Source of the DNA: Amphritea sp. 1_MG-2023
GTDB taxonomy: Bacteria; Pseudomonadota; Gammaproteobacteria; Pseudomonadales; Balneatricaceae
Assembly (NCBI RefSeq): GCF_030547545.1
Contig: NZ_JAUOQE010000019.1
Coordinates: forward strand, 20,708-84,707
Direction of reading: 5' to 3'
DNA: 64,000 nt
The notes below the pieces were generated by a model that had not been told where the DNA came from, did no database searches, and was given only the letters and a program-made list of their open reading frames with translations. Positions 21,586 to 29,827 of the stretch are shown piece after piece (positions within the stretch are counted from its first letter, which is position 1; each line of letters begins with the position of its first letter). A program made the translations under genes and the position numbers.

Positions 21586-22176
21586 ATGATCGAAGCCGAT
21601 GCCATAATAACACTGTCCGTGATGGCTATCGCTTATCTACTCGGTTCTGTATCTAATGCGGTGCTTATATGCCACTTTATGGGGATCGATGATCCTCGTC
21701 AACTGGGCTCTGGTAACCCCGGGGCAACCAATGTACTAAGGACGGGCAACTGGCCTGCCGCCTTGCTCACGCTGACGGGTGATCTGTGTAAAGGCATGCT
21801 GGCCATCTCCATCGCTCGCTGGATGGATTTCGCGCTGTTTAATCAGGCACTCGTCGGTATCTGCGCCTTGATCGGCCATATATGGTCTATTTTCTTACGC
21901 TTCAGCGGCGGCAAAGGCGTCGCCACTATGCTCGGTTGCTGCTTACTTTTGGATTATCGGCTGGCGATACTGCAGGCGGGTGTCTGGCTTGTACTACTGG
22001 CTATTCGGCGTATCTCATCCCTCGCCGCCGTGAGCATGGCCTTGCTAAGCCCGATATTCTGCTGGCTGCTCAACCCACCGCTACTCATACCCGTCATCAT
22101 AATGAGCAGCTTAATATTAGCGACGCATCATCAAAACATACGCAATTTATTGAATCACAGAGAAAAACCACTGTAA
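21586..22176 (+). CDS. plsY: Glycerol-3-phosphate acyltransferase (acyl-phosphate dependent)
   Basis: PlsY transfers an acyl group from acyl phosphate to glycerol-3-phosphate, the first step of phospholipid synthesis. The 196-residue integral membrane product has the three family motifs: LLGSVSNAVL (near residue 18), GSGNPGATNVLR, and FSGGKGVATMLG, followed by several hydrophobic helices. It is divergent from the small secreted gene and folB, and convergent with tsaD, as in many gammaproteobacteria. Confidence 0.96.
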   Translation: MIEADAIITLSVMAIAYLLGSVSNAVLICHFMGIDDPRQLGSGNPGATNVLRTGNWPAALLTLTGDLCKGMLAISIARWMDFALFNQALVGICALIGHIWSIFLRFSGGKGVATMLGCCLLLDYRLAILQAGVWLVLLAIRRISSLAAVSMALLSPIFCWLLNPPLLIPVIIMSSLILATHHQNIRNLLNHREKPL

Positions 22177-22217
22177 TTCAAACCGTAGCAAGCAGCCATC
22201 AAGCCACCATCTGAAGG

Positions 22218-22258
22218 CTCCATCGCACGTCAGACTGATTGACTGCCGTGCGATGGAG
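22218..22258. repeat. 12-bp perfect inverted repeat between plsY and tsaD
   Basis: CTCCATCGCACG at 22218-22229 is perfectly complementary to 22247-22258, with a 17-base loop. It lies between the convergent ends of plsY and tsaD. No T tract follows on either strand. It may be a bidirectional transcription-end hairpin. Confidence 0.6.
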
Positions 22259-22340
22259 ATCACTAATCATTCATCGCTGAAAGATACAACGGGGACAATT
22301 GAATATGAAGCGCTTCATGAATGCCTGAAAACCGACGGCA

Positions 22341-23372
22341 TCAAAGTGCAATCGATGGAAGAGTGTCCATTGGCCAGCGAGGCTGACATTGAATCGATAG
22401 ATCACTGCTCTGTCCCGCCATCAAACGCTGACATCCGGCATAAGCGATCATCGCGCCATTATCGGTGCAAAAACGCGGACGCGCGTAAAACAAAGCAGCA
22501 CGCTCTTTTTTAACCATCGCTTCTAGACGATCGCGTAAACGCTGATTAGCACTGACACCACCGGCAATAATTAACTGCTTAAAGCCCGTTTGCTGTAACG
22601 CTCGACGACACTTGATTGCCAACGTATCCACCACCGCATTTTCAAAGGCGGCTGCAATATCACAGCGATCCTTATCGGATAACTCGCCCTCTACTCGAAG
22701 ATCATTGGCGGTATTCAAGGTAAAGGTTTTCAAGCCGCTGAAGCTAAAATCCAAGCCTGGTCGGTCGGTCATTGGTCGCGGAAAACGAAACCGACTCTGA
22801 TCGCCCTGCGCCGCTAAACGCGCCACTTCCGGCCCACCGGGATAGTTAAGGCCGATCATTTTAGCCGCCTTATCGAACGCCTCACCCGCGGCATCATCTA
22901 AAGATTCACCCAGCAATGTATATTCGCCGATACCATCGACCTGCACTAACTGTGTATGTCCACCGGACACTAACAGCGCAACGAACGGGAACGCCGGTGG
23001 CTGTTCTTCCAGCATCGGCGCTAACAGGTGTCCTTCCATATGATGCACCCCAATAGCGGGGATTCCCCAAGCCAAAGCCATCGCTCGCCCTGTAGAAGCC
23101 CCAACCATCAGCGCACCGATAAGCCCAGGACCGGCCGTATAAGCCACGGCATCCAACTCACTACCCTGCATACCCGCCTGCTGTAATACCTCGTTAACCA
23201 ACGGTAACAGCTTGCGTACATGATCGCGGGAGGCAAGTTCTGGCACCACGCCACCATATTCAGCATGCACAGCTATCTGACTATACAGCGCATCGCCCAA
23301 TAAGCCGGCCTCACTGTCGTAGATAGCCACGCCGGTTTCATCACAGGAGGTTTCGATTCCTAACACACGCAT
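22341..23372 (-). CDS. tsaD: tRNA N6-threonylcarbamoyladenosine synthase subunit TsaD
   Basis: TsaD transfers the threonylcarbamoyl group to A37 of ANN-decoding tRNAs, with TsaB, TsaE and TsaC. The 343-residue product has [15 protein letters not shown] at the N-terminus, the metal-binding [35 protein letters not shown] and [11 protein letters not shown]. Size is normal (E. coli 337). It is divergent from rpsU, the standard arrangement. Confidence 0.97.
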   Translation of the reverse strand: MRVLGIETSCDETGVAIYDSEAGLLGDALYSQIAVHAEYGGVVPELASRDHVRKLLPLVNEVLQQAGMQGSELDAVAYTAGPGLIGALMVGASTGRAMALAWGIPAIGVHHMEGHLLAPMLEEQPPAFPFVALLVSGGHTQLVQVDGIGEYTLLGESLDDAAGEAFDKAAKMIGLNYPGGPEVARLAAQGDQSRFRFPRPMTDRPGLDFSFSGLKTFTLNTANDLRVEGELSDKDRCDIAAAFENAVVDTLAIKCRRALQQTGFKQLIIAGGVSANQRLRDRLEAMVKKERAALFYARPRFCTDNGAMIAYAGCQRLMAGQSSDLSIQCQPRWPMDTLPSIAL

Positions 23373-23482
23373 TGTTAACTATTCTCACTCATAAACATGG
23401 ATAAATACCCGCCTCAAAGCCGCTGGCACTTAAGATCGAGCTATTATCATCCATTTTAACAATCATTTCATCGTATTTAGGC

Positions 23483-23511
23483 TTTACACTGTCGATCCAT
23501 AAGAATAAAAT
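23483..23511 (+). promoter_or_regulatory. Sigma70-type promoter of the rpsU-dnaG-rpoD operon
   Basis: TTTACA at 23483-23488 and TAAAAT at 23506-23511 are separated by exactly 17 bases. The pair is placed about 80 bases upstream of rpsU in the divergent tsaD-rpsU gap. It is the best promoter match seen in this gap and probably drives the macromolecular synthesis operon. Confidence 0.6.
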
Positions 23512-23589
23512 ACCGGCCCTTATTGGCCAGCTGTGTCTAATACTCAGCGGAACAGACATTAAATTTCTACAGGAAAGGTAAGGTATTAT

Positions 23590-23805
23590 ATGCCAGCAGT
23601 TAAAGTTAAAGAAAACGAGCCATTTGACGTAGCTCTGCGTCGTTTCAAGCGTTCTTGCGAAAAAGCCGGTGTTTTGGCTGAAGTGCGTCGTCGTGAATTC
23701 TACGAAAAGCCAACTTCAATCCGTAAACGTAAAGCTGCTGCTGCTGTTAAGCGTCACCTGAAGAAAGTTCAGCGCGAAAACCAACGCCGCGTACGTCTGT
23801 ACTAA
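23590..23805 (+). CDS. rpsU: 30S ribosomal protein S21
   Basis: The 71-residue basic protein [20 protein letters not shown] and onward matches S21 over its full length, including [22 protein letters not shown]21 helps base pairing between mRNA and the 16S 3' end. It is the first gene of the macromolecular synthesis operon, with an AAGGT-containing ribosome site upstream. Confidence 0.98.
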   Translation: MPAVKVKENEPFDVALRRFKRSCEKAGVLAEVRRREFYEKPTSIRKRKAAAAVKRHLKKVQRENQRRVRLY

Positions 23806-23851
23806 GATCTTCACCACGCATTAATCAGCACAATATAGACAGGAGATCGGC

Positions 23852-24301
23852 ATGTCTGAACTGAAGCAACGCATCAGTACCGAGATGAAAGCAGCCATGC
23901 GCGCCAAAGCAAAAGAGCGCCTAGGTACTATCCGAATGATCCTGTCTGAGCTTAAACGCATCGAAGTGGATGAGCGTATTGAGCTGGATGATGCCCGCGT
24001 TCTCGCGACGCTAGACAAAATGCAAAAACAGCGCCGCGATTCGATCGAGCAGTTTAATACTGCCGGTCGTGATGATCTGGCCGATATTGAGCAACAGGAG
24101 CTTCTTGTTATCAAGGAGTTCCTGCCTCAGCCGCTTATAGAAGCTGAAATTGCCGCTATTGTTAAGCAAGCCGTCGTCGATTCTGGTGCGCAAAGCATGC
24201 AAGATATGGGCAAAGTCATGGCTCTAGTTAAGCCGCAGGCTCAAGGGCGCGCCGATATGGGCACTATCAGCAAGCTGGTCAAAAACGCTTTAAATAGTTA
24301 A
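23852..24301 (+). CDS. GatB/YqeY-domain protein
   Basis: The 149-residue product has the YqeY pattern: ISTEMKAAMRAKAKERLGTI, KMQKQRRDSIEQF, ELLVIKEFLPQPL and MGKVMALVKPQAQGRADMG. The domain resembles the tRNA-binding tail of GatB, but the role of the free-standing protein is unclear. It lies between rpsU and dnaG, a frequent placement outside the enterobacteria. GGAG lies a few bases upstream of the ATG. Confidence 0.94.
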   Translation: MSELKQRISTEMKAAMRAKAKERLGTIRMILSELKRIEVDERIELDDARVLATLDKMQKQRRDSIEQFNTAGRDDLADIEQQELLVIKEFLPQPLIEAEIAAIVKQAVVDSGAQSMQDMGKVMALVKPQAQGRADMGTISKLVKNALNS

Positions 24302-24343
24302 ATAACTGCTGCCCCTTCCCTTATCAGCAGGTAGTCTGACACC

Positions 24344-26314
24344 ATGGCCGGACGCATTCCTCAGGCATTCATTGATGATCTTCTTGCACGTGTTAACGTT
24401 CTCGATATCGTTGAAGCTCGCGTCAAGCTAAAACGCACCGGAAAAAACTATTCCGGCCTCTGTCCGTTTCATAAAGAAAAATCCCCCTCGTTTACCGTCA
24501 ATAACGAAAAACAGTTTTACTACTGCTTTGGCTGTGGCGCAGGCGGCAACTCGCTTAGTTTCTTAATGGAACATGATCGCCTCAGCTTCCCCGAAGCCGT
24601 GGAAGAGCTCGCTAAACTCGCCGGCGTTGAAATGCCGAAAACGGATGGCCCAGTTGATCATCAACGCGAACAGCGTATCAAAGATATCTACGCCTTACTG
24701 GAAGAAGCATCGGCCTTTTATCAGCATCAGCTCAGAGATCATCCCCATAAAGCGATCGCGGTCGACTATCTTAAAAACCGCGGTCTAACAGGTCAGTTTG
24801 CCGCTCGCTTTGGTATTGGCTATGCGCCACCTGGCTGGGATAACCTGCTGAAAAAGCTGGCTAAAGATGAAGCCACCAAGGTGCGCTTAGAACAAGCCGG
24901 CATGCTGATCAACAAGGAAGATTCCGACCGTTATTACGATCGTTTCCGCGAACGGATTATGTTTCCGATACGTGATATGCGCGGCCGAGTCATCGCCTTT
25001 GGTGGCCGCGTGCTCGGCGATGAAAAACCTAAATATCTCAACTCGCCAGAAACCGATACCTTTCACAAGAGCCGTGAACTGTACGGTCTATACGAAGCCC
25101 GCAAGTTTAATCAAAGCCTTGAACGGCTGATTATTGTCGAAGGGTATATGGATGTTGTCGGCTTAGCCCAATACGGTATCGGCTATGCAGTCGCTACTCT
25201 CGGCACCGCCACCACCGAACAACATCTCGAGCGCCTCCTAAAGATGGTGCCCGAAGTCATCTTCTGTTTCGATGGCGATGAAGCGGGACGTAAAGCCGCA
25301 AAACGCGCACTGCACACCACGTTACCCGTGATTACTGATGGCAAGCAAGCGCGATTTCTTTTCCTGCCTGAAGGCGAAGACCCCGATAGCCTCGTGCGTC
25401 AAGAGGGCTGCGAGCAGTTTGAGCAACGCCTAAATGAATCATTGCCGCTCTCTGATTTCTTCTTCAAGACGCTCGAAGACGGTGCCGACATGCTCTCACT
25501 CGATGGTCGCGCTCGCTTCAGTAATCAAGCCCTGCCCTTGATTGATCAAATGCAGCCCGGCATTTTGAAACAGATGATGCAGGAAAAAATAGCGGATCTC
25601 ACCGGCCTCAGCTTAGAGCAGCTTGTCAGTGTGAATAACTTACAAGAAACCACGGCCAGCGCTGCCGCACCAGCACCCGATTACTCATATGAAGCGGCCA
25701 GCTATGAAGACGCTGGCTATTTTGAGCCTTCATCTGACTACCATGATGCCGGGCAAAACCAGTACGACCCCCATGGGTTTGAACAAAAACCCTTTAGCCA
25801 AGGCAAAAAAAGCTCAAAGGAGTTTGGCAAAGGCAGCCATAAAAAGTTTCGCCCCGCACCACCAGGCGGATCGGCAGTGCACTTCAACCCAAGCAGCACC
25901 GCAGTATCCATCCTGCTACACTTGCCAACCCTTGCTAATCAGTGCCGCGACCTTGAAGTGCTCGCCAATTCTGATGATAGCGCCGAAGTACTGCTCTACC
26001 AACTCGCCATGTATTTACAAGAAAACCCCGGCGTCACGCCCGGCATTCTGGCGATCGACTGGCAAGAACACGAGCACCTCAAGCCACTGATTCGTCAACT
26101 CAATGAGATTGCCCATCAAACACCCATTATCGATTTCGACAATGCCAAGCAGGTATTAAGCGATTGCCTGAATCGTTTACAAGAGCGCCACCTCGACCGC
26201 GAAATCCTTCAGCTAAAATCTCAACCTCATCTGAGTAGCGAAGATAAGCGCCGCCTCAATCAACTGATCATGCAACAAGCTGGCAGCCGATTAAGAAAGA
26301 CACCTGAAAAATAA
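24344..26314 (+). CDS. dnaG: DNA primase
   Basis: DnaG makes RNA primers at the replication fork. The 656-residue product has the N-terminal zinc ribbon (CPFHKEKSPSF and CFGCGAGG, about residues 40-65) and the TOPRIM domain (IIVEGYMDVVGLAQYG and FCFDGDEAGRKAAKRAL). A low-complexity linker rich in Tyr, Gly, Lys and Ser follows (about 445-520), then the C-terminal DnaB-binding helices. It is longer than E. coli DnaG (581) because of the linker. Confidence 0.97.
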   Translation: MAGRIPQAFIDDLLARVNVLDIVEARVKLKRTGKNYSGLCPFHKEKSPSFTVNNEKQFYYCFGCGAGGNSLSFLMEHDRLSFPEAVEELAKLAGVEMPKTDGPVDHQREQRIKDIYALLEEASAFYQHQLRDHPHKAIAVDYLKNRGLTGQFAARFGIGYAPPGWDNLLKKLAKDEATKVRLEQAGMLINKEDSDRYYDRFRERIMFPIRDMRGRVIAFGGRVLGDEKPKYLNSPETDTFHKSRELYGLYEARKFNQSLERLIIVEGYMDVVGLAQYGIGYAVATLGTATTEQHLERLLKMVPEVIFCFDGDEAGRKAAKRALHTTLPVITDGKQARFLFLPEGEDPDSLVRQEGCEQFEQRLNESLPLSDFFFKTLEDGADMLSLDGRARFSNQALPLIDQMQPGILKQMMQEKIADLTGLSLEQLVSVNNLQETTASAAAPAPDYSYEAASYEDAGYFEPSSDYHDAGQNQYDPHGFEQKPFSQGKKSSKEFGKGSHKKFRPAPPGGSAVHFNPSSTAVSILLHLPTLANQCRDLEVLANSDDSAEVLLYQLAMYLQENPGVTPGILAIDWQEHEHLKPLIRQLNEIAHQTPIIDFDNAKQVLSDCLNRLQERHLDREILQLKSQPHLSSEDKRRLNQLIMQQAGSRLRKTPEK

Positions 26315-26478
26315 CCATCCGCCTTGAAATTCGTCAAACCACCCCCATAATTGAGCTACAGAGAAATCTCAGACTCGATTTTCATCTTTCTACGCAGCAC
26401 ATTGAAAATAGTCTATTTTTATAAGGGAATTATCCGCTTAAGCATTAGCGGTCTGTAGAATTCCTAGCCTGAAATCGC

Positions 26479-26484
26479 TATAAT
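26479..26484 (+). promoter_or_regulatory. Candidate -10 element upstream of rpoD
   Basis: A perfect TATAAT lies 44 bases upstream of the rpoD ATG in the 213-base dnaG-rpoD gap. The hexamer 17 bases upstream (TAGAAT) is a poor -35. An internal rpoD promoter is expected in this operon, but the assignment is tentative. Confidence 0.45.
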
Positions 26485-26527
26485 GTCGGGCTAATTTTTT
26501 CACTTTTGTCATCACTGAAGGGCAATT

Positions 26528-28333
26528 ATGTCAGATACCTCAAAGCAGCAGTCACGCCTCAAGGAATTGATCGCAAGAGGTAAGGAACAAGGCTACCTTA
26601 CCTATGCTGAAGTTAATGACCATCTGCCAGAAGATATTGCTGATCCGGACCAAGTCGAAGATATAATCCGTATGATCAACGATATGGGTATCTCAGTCAC
26701 CGAAGAAGCGCCGGATGCAGAAACCCTGCTGATGACCGAAGGCGACTCCGCTGAAGAAGCAGATGAAGAAGCCGTTGCCGCACTGGCCGCGGTAGAATCA
26801 GATGCCGGACGCACCACCGATCCCGTGCGTATGTATATGCGTGAAATGGGTACCGTTGAGCTACTCACCCGTCAAGGCGAGATCGAAATAGCCAAGCGGA
26901 TTGAAGAAGGCTTACGTGAAGTGATGGCCGGCTTAGCCGCGTTTCCAGGCTCCGTTGACGCGATTCTGGCTGCATACGATTTAACCATAGAAGAAGAAAG
27001 TCGCCTCAGCGATATCTTCAGTGGTTATATTGATCCGGATGACGGTGTTGAAATCCCATCCGCAGCACAACAAGCAGAAGCCGCTGCAGATGACGATGAT
27101 GACGAAGAGAAAGAGCGCGGCCCAGATCCTGAAGAAGCCAAACGCCGTTTTGACTTATTACGCAGCACCTTCTCTACCTACAAGAAAGCCGTTGCTAAAG
27201 AAGGCCGTAACAGCAAAACCGCCGCGAAAGCATTTGAAGAGCTCGCCGACGCCTTCTCACCGATTAAACTTTCGCCGCGTTATTACGATATGCTGGTTAC
27301 GAATGTGCGTAGCTCTATCGATAAGATTCGTAAGCAAGAACGGACGATTATGCAAATTTGTACTCAGCGTGCAAAAATGCCTCGCCGTCAGTTTATCAAA
27401 GAGTTCCCAGGTAACGAGACTAACAGCGAGTGGTTAGACAACCTGTTAAGTGCCGATACGGATTACGCCAAAATTCTTAGACGTCATGAGATCGAACTGC
27501 GTCGCGCGCAGAAAAAACTGGTGCAATCAGAACAAGATATTCAACTGACACTCAACGAGATGAAAGAGGTTAACCGTCGCATGTCGATTGGTGAAGCCCG
27601 CGCCCGTCGAGCTAAAAAAGAGATGGTGGAAGCCAACCTGCGTCTGGTTATCTCGATCGCTAAAAAATATACCAACCGCGGTTTGCAGTTCCTTGACCTT
27701 ATTCAAGAAGGCAACATCGGCTTGATGAAAGCCGTAGATAAGTTTGAATACCGTCGCGGTTATAAGTTCTCGACTTATGCTACTTGGTGGATTCGTCAGG
27801 CAATTACCCGTTCGATTGCCGATCAGGCACGTACCATTCGTATTCCGGTGCATATGATCGAAACAATCAACAAGCTAAATCGTATCTCCCGTCAGATGCT
27901 ACAGGAAATGGGCCGCGAGCCATCTCCTGAAGAGTTAGCTGAACGGATGGATATGCCTGAAGACAAAATTCGTAAAGTGCTAAAAATCGCCAAAGAGCCA
28001 ATCTCCATGGAAACGCCAATTGGCGACGATGAAGATTCAAGCTTGGGTGATTTTATCGAAGATATCACCATCGATTCACCGGTAGACTCCGCCACAGGCG
28101 AAGGTCTACGCGAAGCGACCAAAGATGTCCTCTCAGGCCTAACCGCTCGTGAAGCCAAAGTACTGCGGATGCGTTTCGGTATTAACATGAACACCGATCA
28201 CACGCTTGAAGAAGTTGGTAAGCAGTTTGATGTGACCCGTGAACGTATTCGTCAGATTGAAGCGAAGGCACTGCGTAAGCTTCGTCACCCAAGCCGCTCA
28301 GACCATCTGCGCAGTTTCCTAGACGAACACTAA
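26528..28333 (+). CDS. rpoD: RNA polymerase primary sigma factor RpoD (sigma70)
   Basis: The 601-residue product contains region 1.1 ([19 protein letters not shown]), region 1.2 ([20 protein letters not shown]), an acidic non-conserved region, and region 2 with the core- and -10-binding block ([35 protein letters not shown]). Region 3, and region 4 with the -35 helix ([18 protein letters not shown]), complete it. Length and order are normal for gammaproteobacteria (E. coli 613). It is the last gene of the rpsU-yqeY-dnaG-rpoD set. Confidence 0.98.
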   Translation: MSDTSKQQSRLKELIARGKEQGYLTYAEVNDHLPEDIADPDQVEDIIRMINDMGISVTEEAPDAETLLMTEGDSAEEADEEAVAALAAVESDAGRTTDPVRMYMREMGTVELLTRQGEIEIAKRIEEGLREVMAGLAAFPGSVDAILAAYDLTIEEESRLSDIFSGYIDPDDGVEIPSAAQQAEAAADDDDDEEKERGPDPEEAKRRFDLLRSTFSTYKKAVAKEGRNSKTAAKAFEELADAFSPIKLSPRYYDMLVTNVRSSIDKIRKQERTIMQICTQRAKMPRRQFIKEFPGNETNSEWLDNLLSADTDYAKILRRHEIELRRAQKKLVQSEQDIQLTLNEMKEVNRRMSIGEARARRAKKEMVEANLRLVISIAKKYTNRGLQFLDLIQEGNIGLMKAVDKFEYRRGYKFSTYATWWIRQAITRSIADQARTIRIPVHMIETINKLNRISRQMLQEMGREPSPEELAERMDMPEDKIRKVLKIAKEPISMETPIGDDEDSSLGDFIEDITIDSPVDSATGEGLREATKDVLSGLTAREAKVLRMRFGINMNTDHTLEEVGKQFDVTRERIRQIEAKALRKLRHPSRSDHLRSFLDEH

Positions 28334-28356
28334 AATCTTTTAAATCAGACCGTTGC

Positions 28357-28384
28357 GCCCATAATATCCTGTGGTATTATGGGC
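28357..28384 (+). terminator. Hairpin after rpoD, probable transcript end
   Basis: A perfect 10-bp stem (GCCCATAATA/TATTATGGGC) with an 8-base loop begins 24 bases after the rpoD stop. It is followed by a C/T-rich stretch rather than a run of T, so termination strength is uncertain. Confidence 0.55.
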
Positions 28385-28415
28385 GTCCTCTCTCAGAGAG
28401 CGGCTTTTACCTCGA

Positions 28416-28445
28416 TTGAAATAGTAAAATTTTACTCGCTATTAC
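28416..28445 (+). promoter_or_regulatory. Candidate promoter of the tRNA gene
   Basis: TTGAAA at 28416-28421 and TATTAC at 28440-28445 are 18 bases apart and end about 30 bases before the tRNA. The -10 is imperfect. The position between the rpoD hairpin and the tRNA makes a separate promoter reasonable. Confidence 0.35.
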
Positions 28446-28475
28446 AACAGACGTAATCTCAGCCGAACCCCATGT

Positions 28476-28552
28476 GCCTCTTTAGCTCAGTTGGTTAGAG
28501 CACCCGACTCATAATCGGTAGGTCGATGGTTCAAGTCCATCAAGAGGCACCA
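28476..28552 (+). tRNA. tRNA with CAU anticodon, probably tRNA-Ile2 (lysidine-modified)
   Basis: A full 77-base cloverleaf is present: acceptor GCCTCTT/AAGAGGC, D arm GCTC/GAGC, anticodon loop CTCATAA, T arm GATGG/CCATC, discriminator A and encoded CCA. The anticodon stem has a C-U mismatch at its outer pair (27-43). A CAU anticodon could be Met or Ile2. The resemblance of the anticodon region to E. coli ileX, and the fact that ileX lies near rpoD in E. coli, favour Ile2, which reads AUA after TilS modification. The gene is followed by repeated copies of its own 3' end. Confidence 0.9.
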
Positions 28553-28606
28553 TTTCTCCTTTATAATTTAAAGAAAAAACCCGACTCAACTCTCTAATAG
28601 AAATGT

Positions 28607-28641
28607 GTAGGTCGATGGTTCAAGTCCATCAAGAGGCACCA
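28607..28641 (+). repeat. Exact copy 1 of the tRNA 3' end (35 bp incl. CCA)
   Basis: Identical to bases 28518-28552 of the tRNA gene: variable loop, T arm, 3' acceptor strand and CCA. It is preceded by a segment CCCGACTCAACTCTCTAA whose first nine bases match the tRNA anticodon arm, followed by about 20 unrelated bases. Confidence 0.95.
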
Positions 28642-28697
28642 TTTCCCCCCTTAAAATCATCAAGAAAAAGCTCGACTCAACTCTCTAATAGAAATGT

Positions 28698-28732
28698 GTA
28701 GGTCGATGGTTCAAGTCCATCAAGAGGCACCA
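28698..28732 (+). repeat. Exact copy 2 of the tRNA 3' end
   Basis: The same 35 bases as copy 1, exactly 91 bases further on, with nearly identical flanking unit sequence including a poly-C run and AAAATCATCAAGAAAA. Confidence 0.95.
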
Positions 28733-28789
28733 TTCCCCCCCCTTAAAATCATCAAGAAAAAGCCCGACTCAACTCTCTAATAGAAATGA

Positions 28790-28819
28790 GTAGCGAGCGA
28801 CGCCCTCGTCGCGATTGAA
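28790..28819 (+). repeat. Single REP-like palindrome fused to a 91-bp unit
   Basis: GTAGCGAGCGACGCCCTCGT and ten more bases form a GCGACG/CGTCGC hairpin with a GTAG head. It replaces the tRNA 3' part of the third 91-bp unit, joining at the GTAG shared by both sequences. It is the left half of the 81-bp elements found further right. Confidence 0.85.
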
Positions 28820-28921
28820 CCCAGATAAAGATAAAATCAAGGCGACAACTATCTTGAAATACACCGCCATTCACCTCATAAATCTAAGAAAAAGCTCGAC
28901 TCAACTCTCTAATAGAAATGT

Positions 28922-28956
28922 GTAGGTCGATGGTTCAAGTCCATCAAGAGGCACCA
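28922..28956 (+). repeat. Exact copy 3 of the tRNA 3' end
   Basis: The same 35 bases, in a second block of 91-bp units that begins near 28886 after about 60 unique bases. Confidence 0.95.
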
Positions 28957-29012
28957 TTTCCCCCCTTAAAATCATCAAGAAAAAGCCCGACTCAACTCTC
29001 TAATAGAAATGT

Positions 29013-29032
29013 GTAGGTCGATGGTTCAAGTC
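29013..29032 (+). repeat. Truncated copy 4 of the tRNA 3' end
   Basis: Only the first 20 of the 35 bases remain (through the T loop), 91 bases after copy 3. The sequence then changes to unrelated DNA, marking the end of the tRNA-derived array. Confidence 0.9.
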
Positions 29033-29066
29033 GTGCTCTACACGCCGCCTATAAACGCATTGTTTT

Positions 29067-29147
29067 GTAGCGAGCGACACCCTCGTCGCGATTGAATCGA
29101 CCACAAATCAAACACATCGCCGTAAGGCACGGCTCCCACAGGTTATC
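29067..29147. repeat. 81-bp BIME-like element, copy 1
   Basis: Two REP-like hairpins face each other: GCGACA..CGTCGC with a GTAG head on the left, and CGCCGTAAGGCACGGC with an inverted GTGGGAG head on the right. An AT-rich spacer (CCACAAATCAAACACAT) separates them. The GTGGGAG head and short stem-loop resemble Pseudomonas REP sequences. No RAYT transposase gene is in the window. Confidence 0.8.
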
Positions 29148-29348
29148 TATAAGCACAGCATTTCTGTAGGTGTGGTGAGCTTAGCGAACCGATGGTGTGA
29201 TCGTACAGGTGAGACCAAAGCCAATCACAGCCAGAAACAGCTCCCACAGGTTATCCATAAGCACAGCATTTCTGTAGGTGTGGTGAGCTTAGCGAACCGA
29301 TGGTGTGGCCGTATAGGTGAGACCAAAGCCAATCCCCCCCAGAAACAA
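29133..29348. repeat. Tandem duplication of a 108-bp unit
   Basis: Two near-identical units (29133-29240 and 29241-29348) begin CTCCCACAGGTTATC and end before the next CTCCCAC. Each holds one 35-bp GTAGG...GGTGTG element (29165-29199 and 29273-29307) and the segment GAGACCAAAGCCAATC. A diverged third copy of the element is at 29689-29725. Confidence 0.85.
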
Positions 29349-29418
29349 CTCCCACATAAACATCACCCTGTGAGTGCCCTTTCTAATGGCGCTGGATACC
29401 CATCAAAAACACCACAAC

Positions 29419-29499
29419 GTAGCAAGCGACGCCCTCGTCGCGATTGAATCAGCCACAAATCAAACACATCGCCGTGAGGCACGGCTCCCACAGGTTATC
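29419..29499. repeat. 81-bp BIME-like element, copy 2
   Basis: Nearly identical to the element at 29067, with single-base changes in the left head (GTAGCAAG) and in the right loop (GTGAGGCAC). It lies inside the first 172-bp unit. Confidence 0.8.
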
Positions 29500-29590
29500 C
29501 ATAAGACCAAAGCCAATCAGCTCCCACATAAACATCACTCTGTGAGTGCCCTTTCTAGTGGCGCTGGATACCCATCAAAAACACCACAAC

Positions 29591-29671
29591 GTAGCGAGCC
29601 ACGCCCTCGTCGCGATTGAATCGGCCACAAATCAAACACATCGCCGTGAGGCACGGCTCCCACAGGTTATC
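29591..29671. repeat. 81-bp BIME-like element, copy 3
   Basis: A third copy inside the second 172-bp unit; the left hairpin has one change (GCCACG for GCGACG) that weakens the stem. Confidence 0.8.
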
Positions 29672-29827
29672 AATAAGCACGGCATTTCTGTAGGGTGTCG
29701 GTGAGCTTGGCGAACCGATGGTGTGGGTAAACATAATCTGCGACGATTTCATGTTATTACATGGGTAATGACTGATCGCTTATGGCAGGGTTCGCAGGCT
29801 TACCCTACAGTGAAATACTCCAGGAGT

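Larger units (their letters stand above)
29349..29692. repeat. Tandem duplication of a 172-bp unit
   Basis: Units starting at 29349 and 29521 both begin CTCCCACATAAACATCAC and run through an 81-bp BIME-like element; their last 20 or so bases differ. This shows that whole composite segments, not only single palindromes, were copied. Confidence 0.85.
28553..29827. other. Non-coding mosaic of repeats between the tRNA and the glycan locus
   Basis: This 1.27-kb stretch has no convincing gene. From left to right it holds 91-bp units with tRNA 3' ends (to 29032), interrupted by a REP-like palindrome and about 60 unique bases (28790-28885). Two tandem 108-bp units (29133-29348) and two 172-bp units (29349 to about 29692) follow. 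Three 81-bp BIME-like elements and three copies of a 35-37-bp GTAGG...GGTGTG element are embedded. Short open frames here are made of repeats. Confidence 0.85.

Noticed and set aside
22253..22513. Rightward 86-residue frame over the tsaD 3' end
   Set aside because: Most of it is antisense to the conserved TsaD C-terminus and it has no recognisable domain.
28574..29032. CRISPR-like array
   Set aside because: Regular repeats at 91-bp period could trigger a CRISPR finder, but the repeats are tRNA 3' ends, the intervening sequences are themselves nearly identical, and no cas genes are present.
28476..29032. Complete prophage or integrative element at the tRNA
   Set aside because: tRNA 3' duplications are typical attachment sites, but no integrase or phage gene occurs between the copies or in the glycan locus.
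29172..29619. Two overlapping short open frames with repeated peptides (VVSLANRWC... and KHHPVSALS...)
   Set aside because: They are read through the 108- and 172-bp repeats, have no good ribosome site, and the peptide repetition follows the DNA repetition. The E. coli tpr case means coding cannot be fully excluded, but there is no positive evidence.
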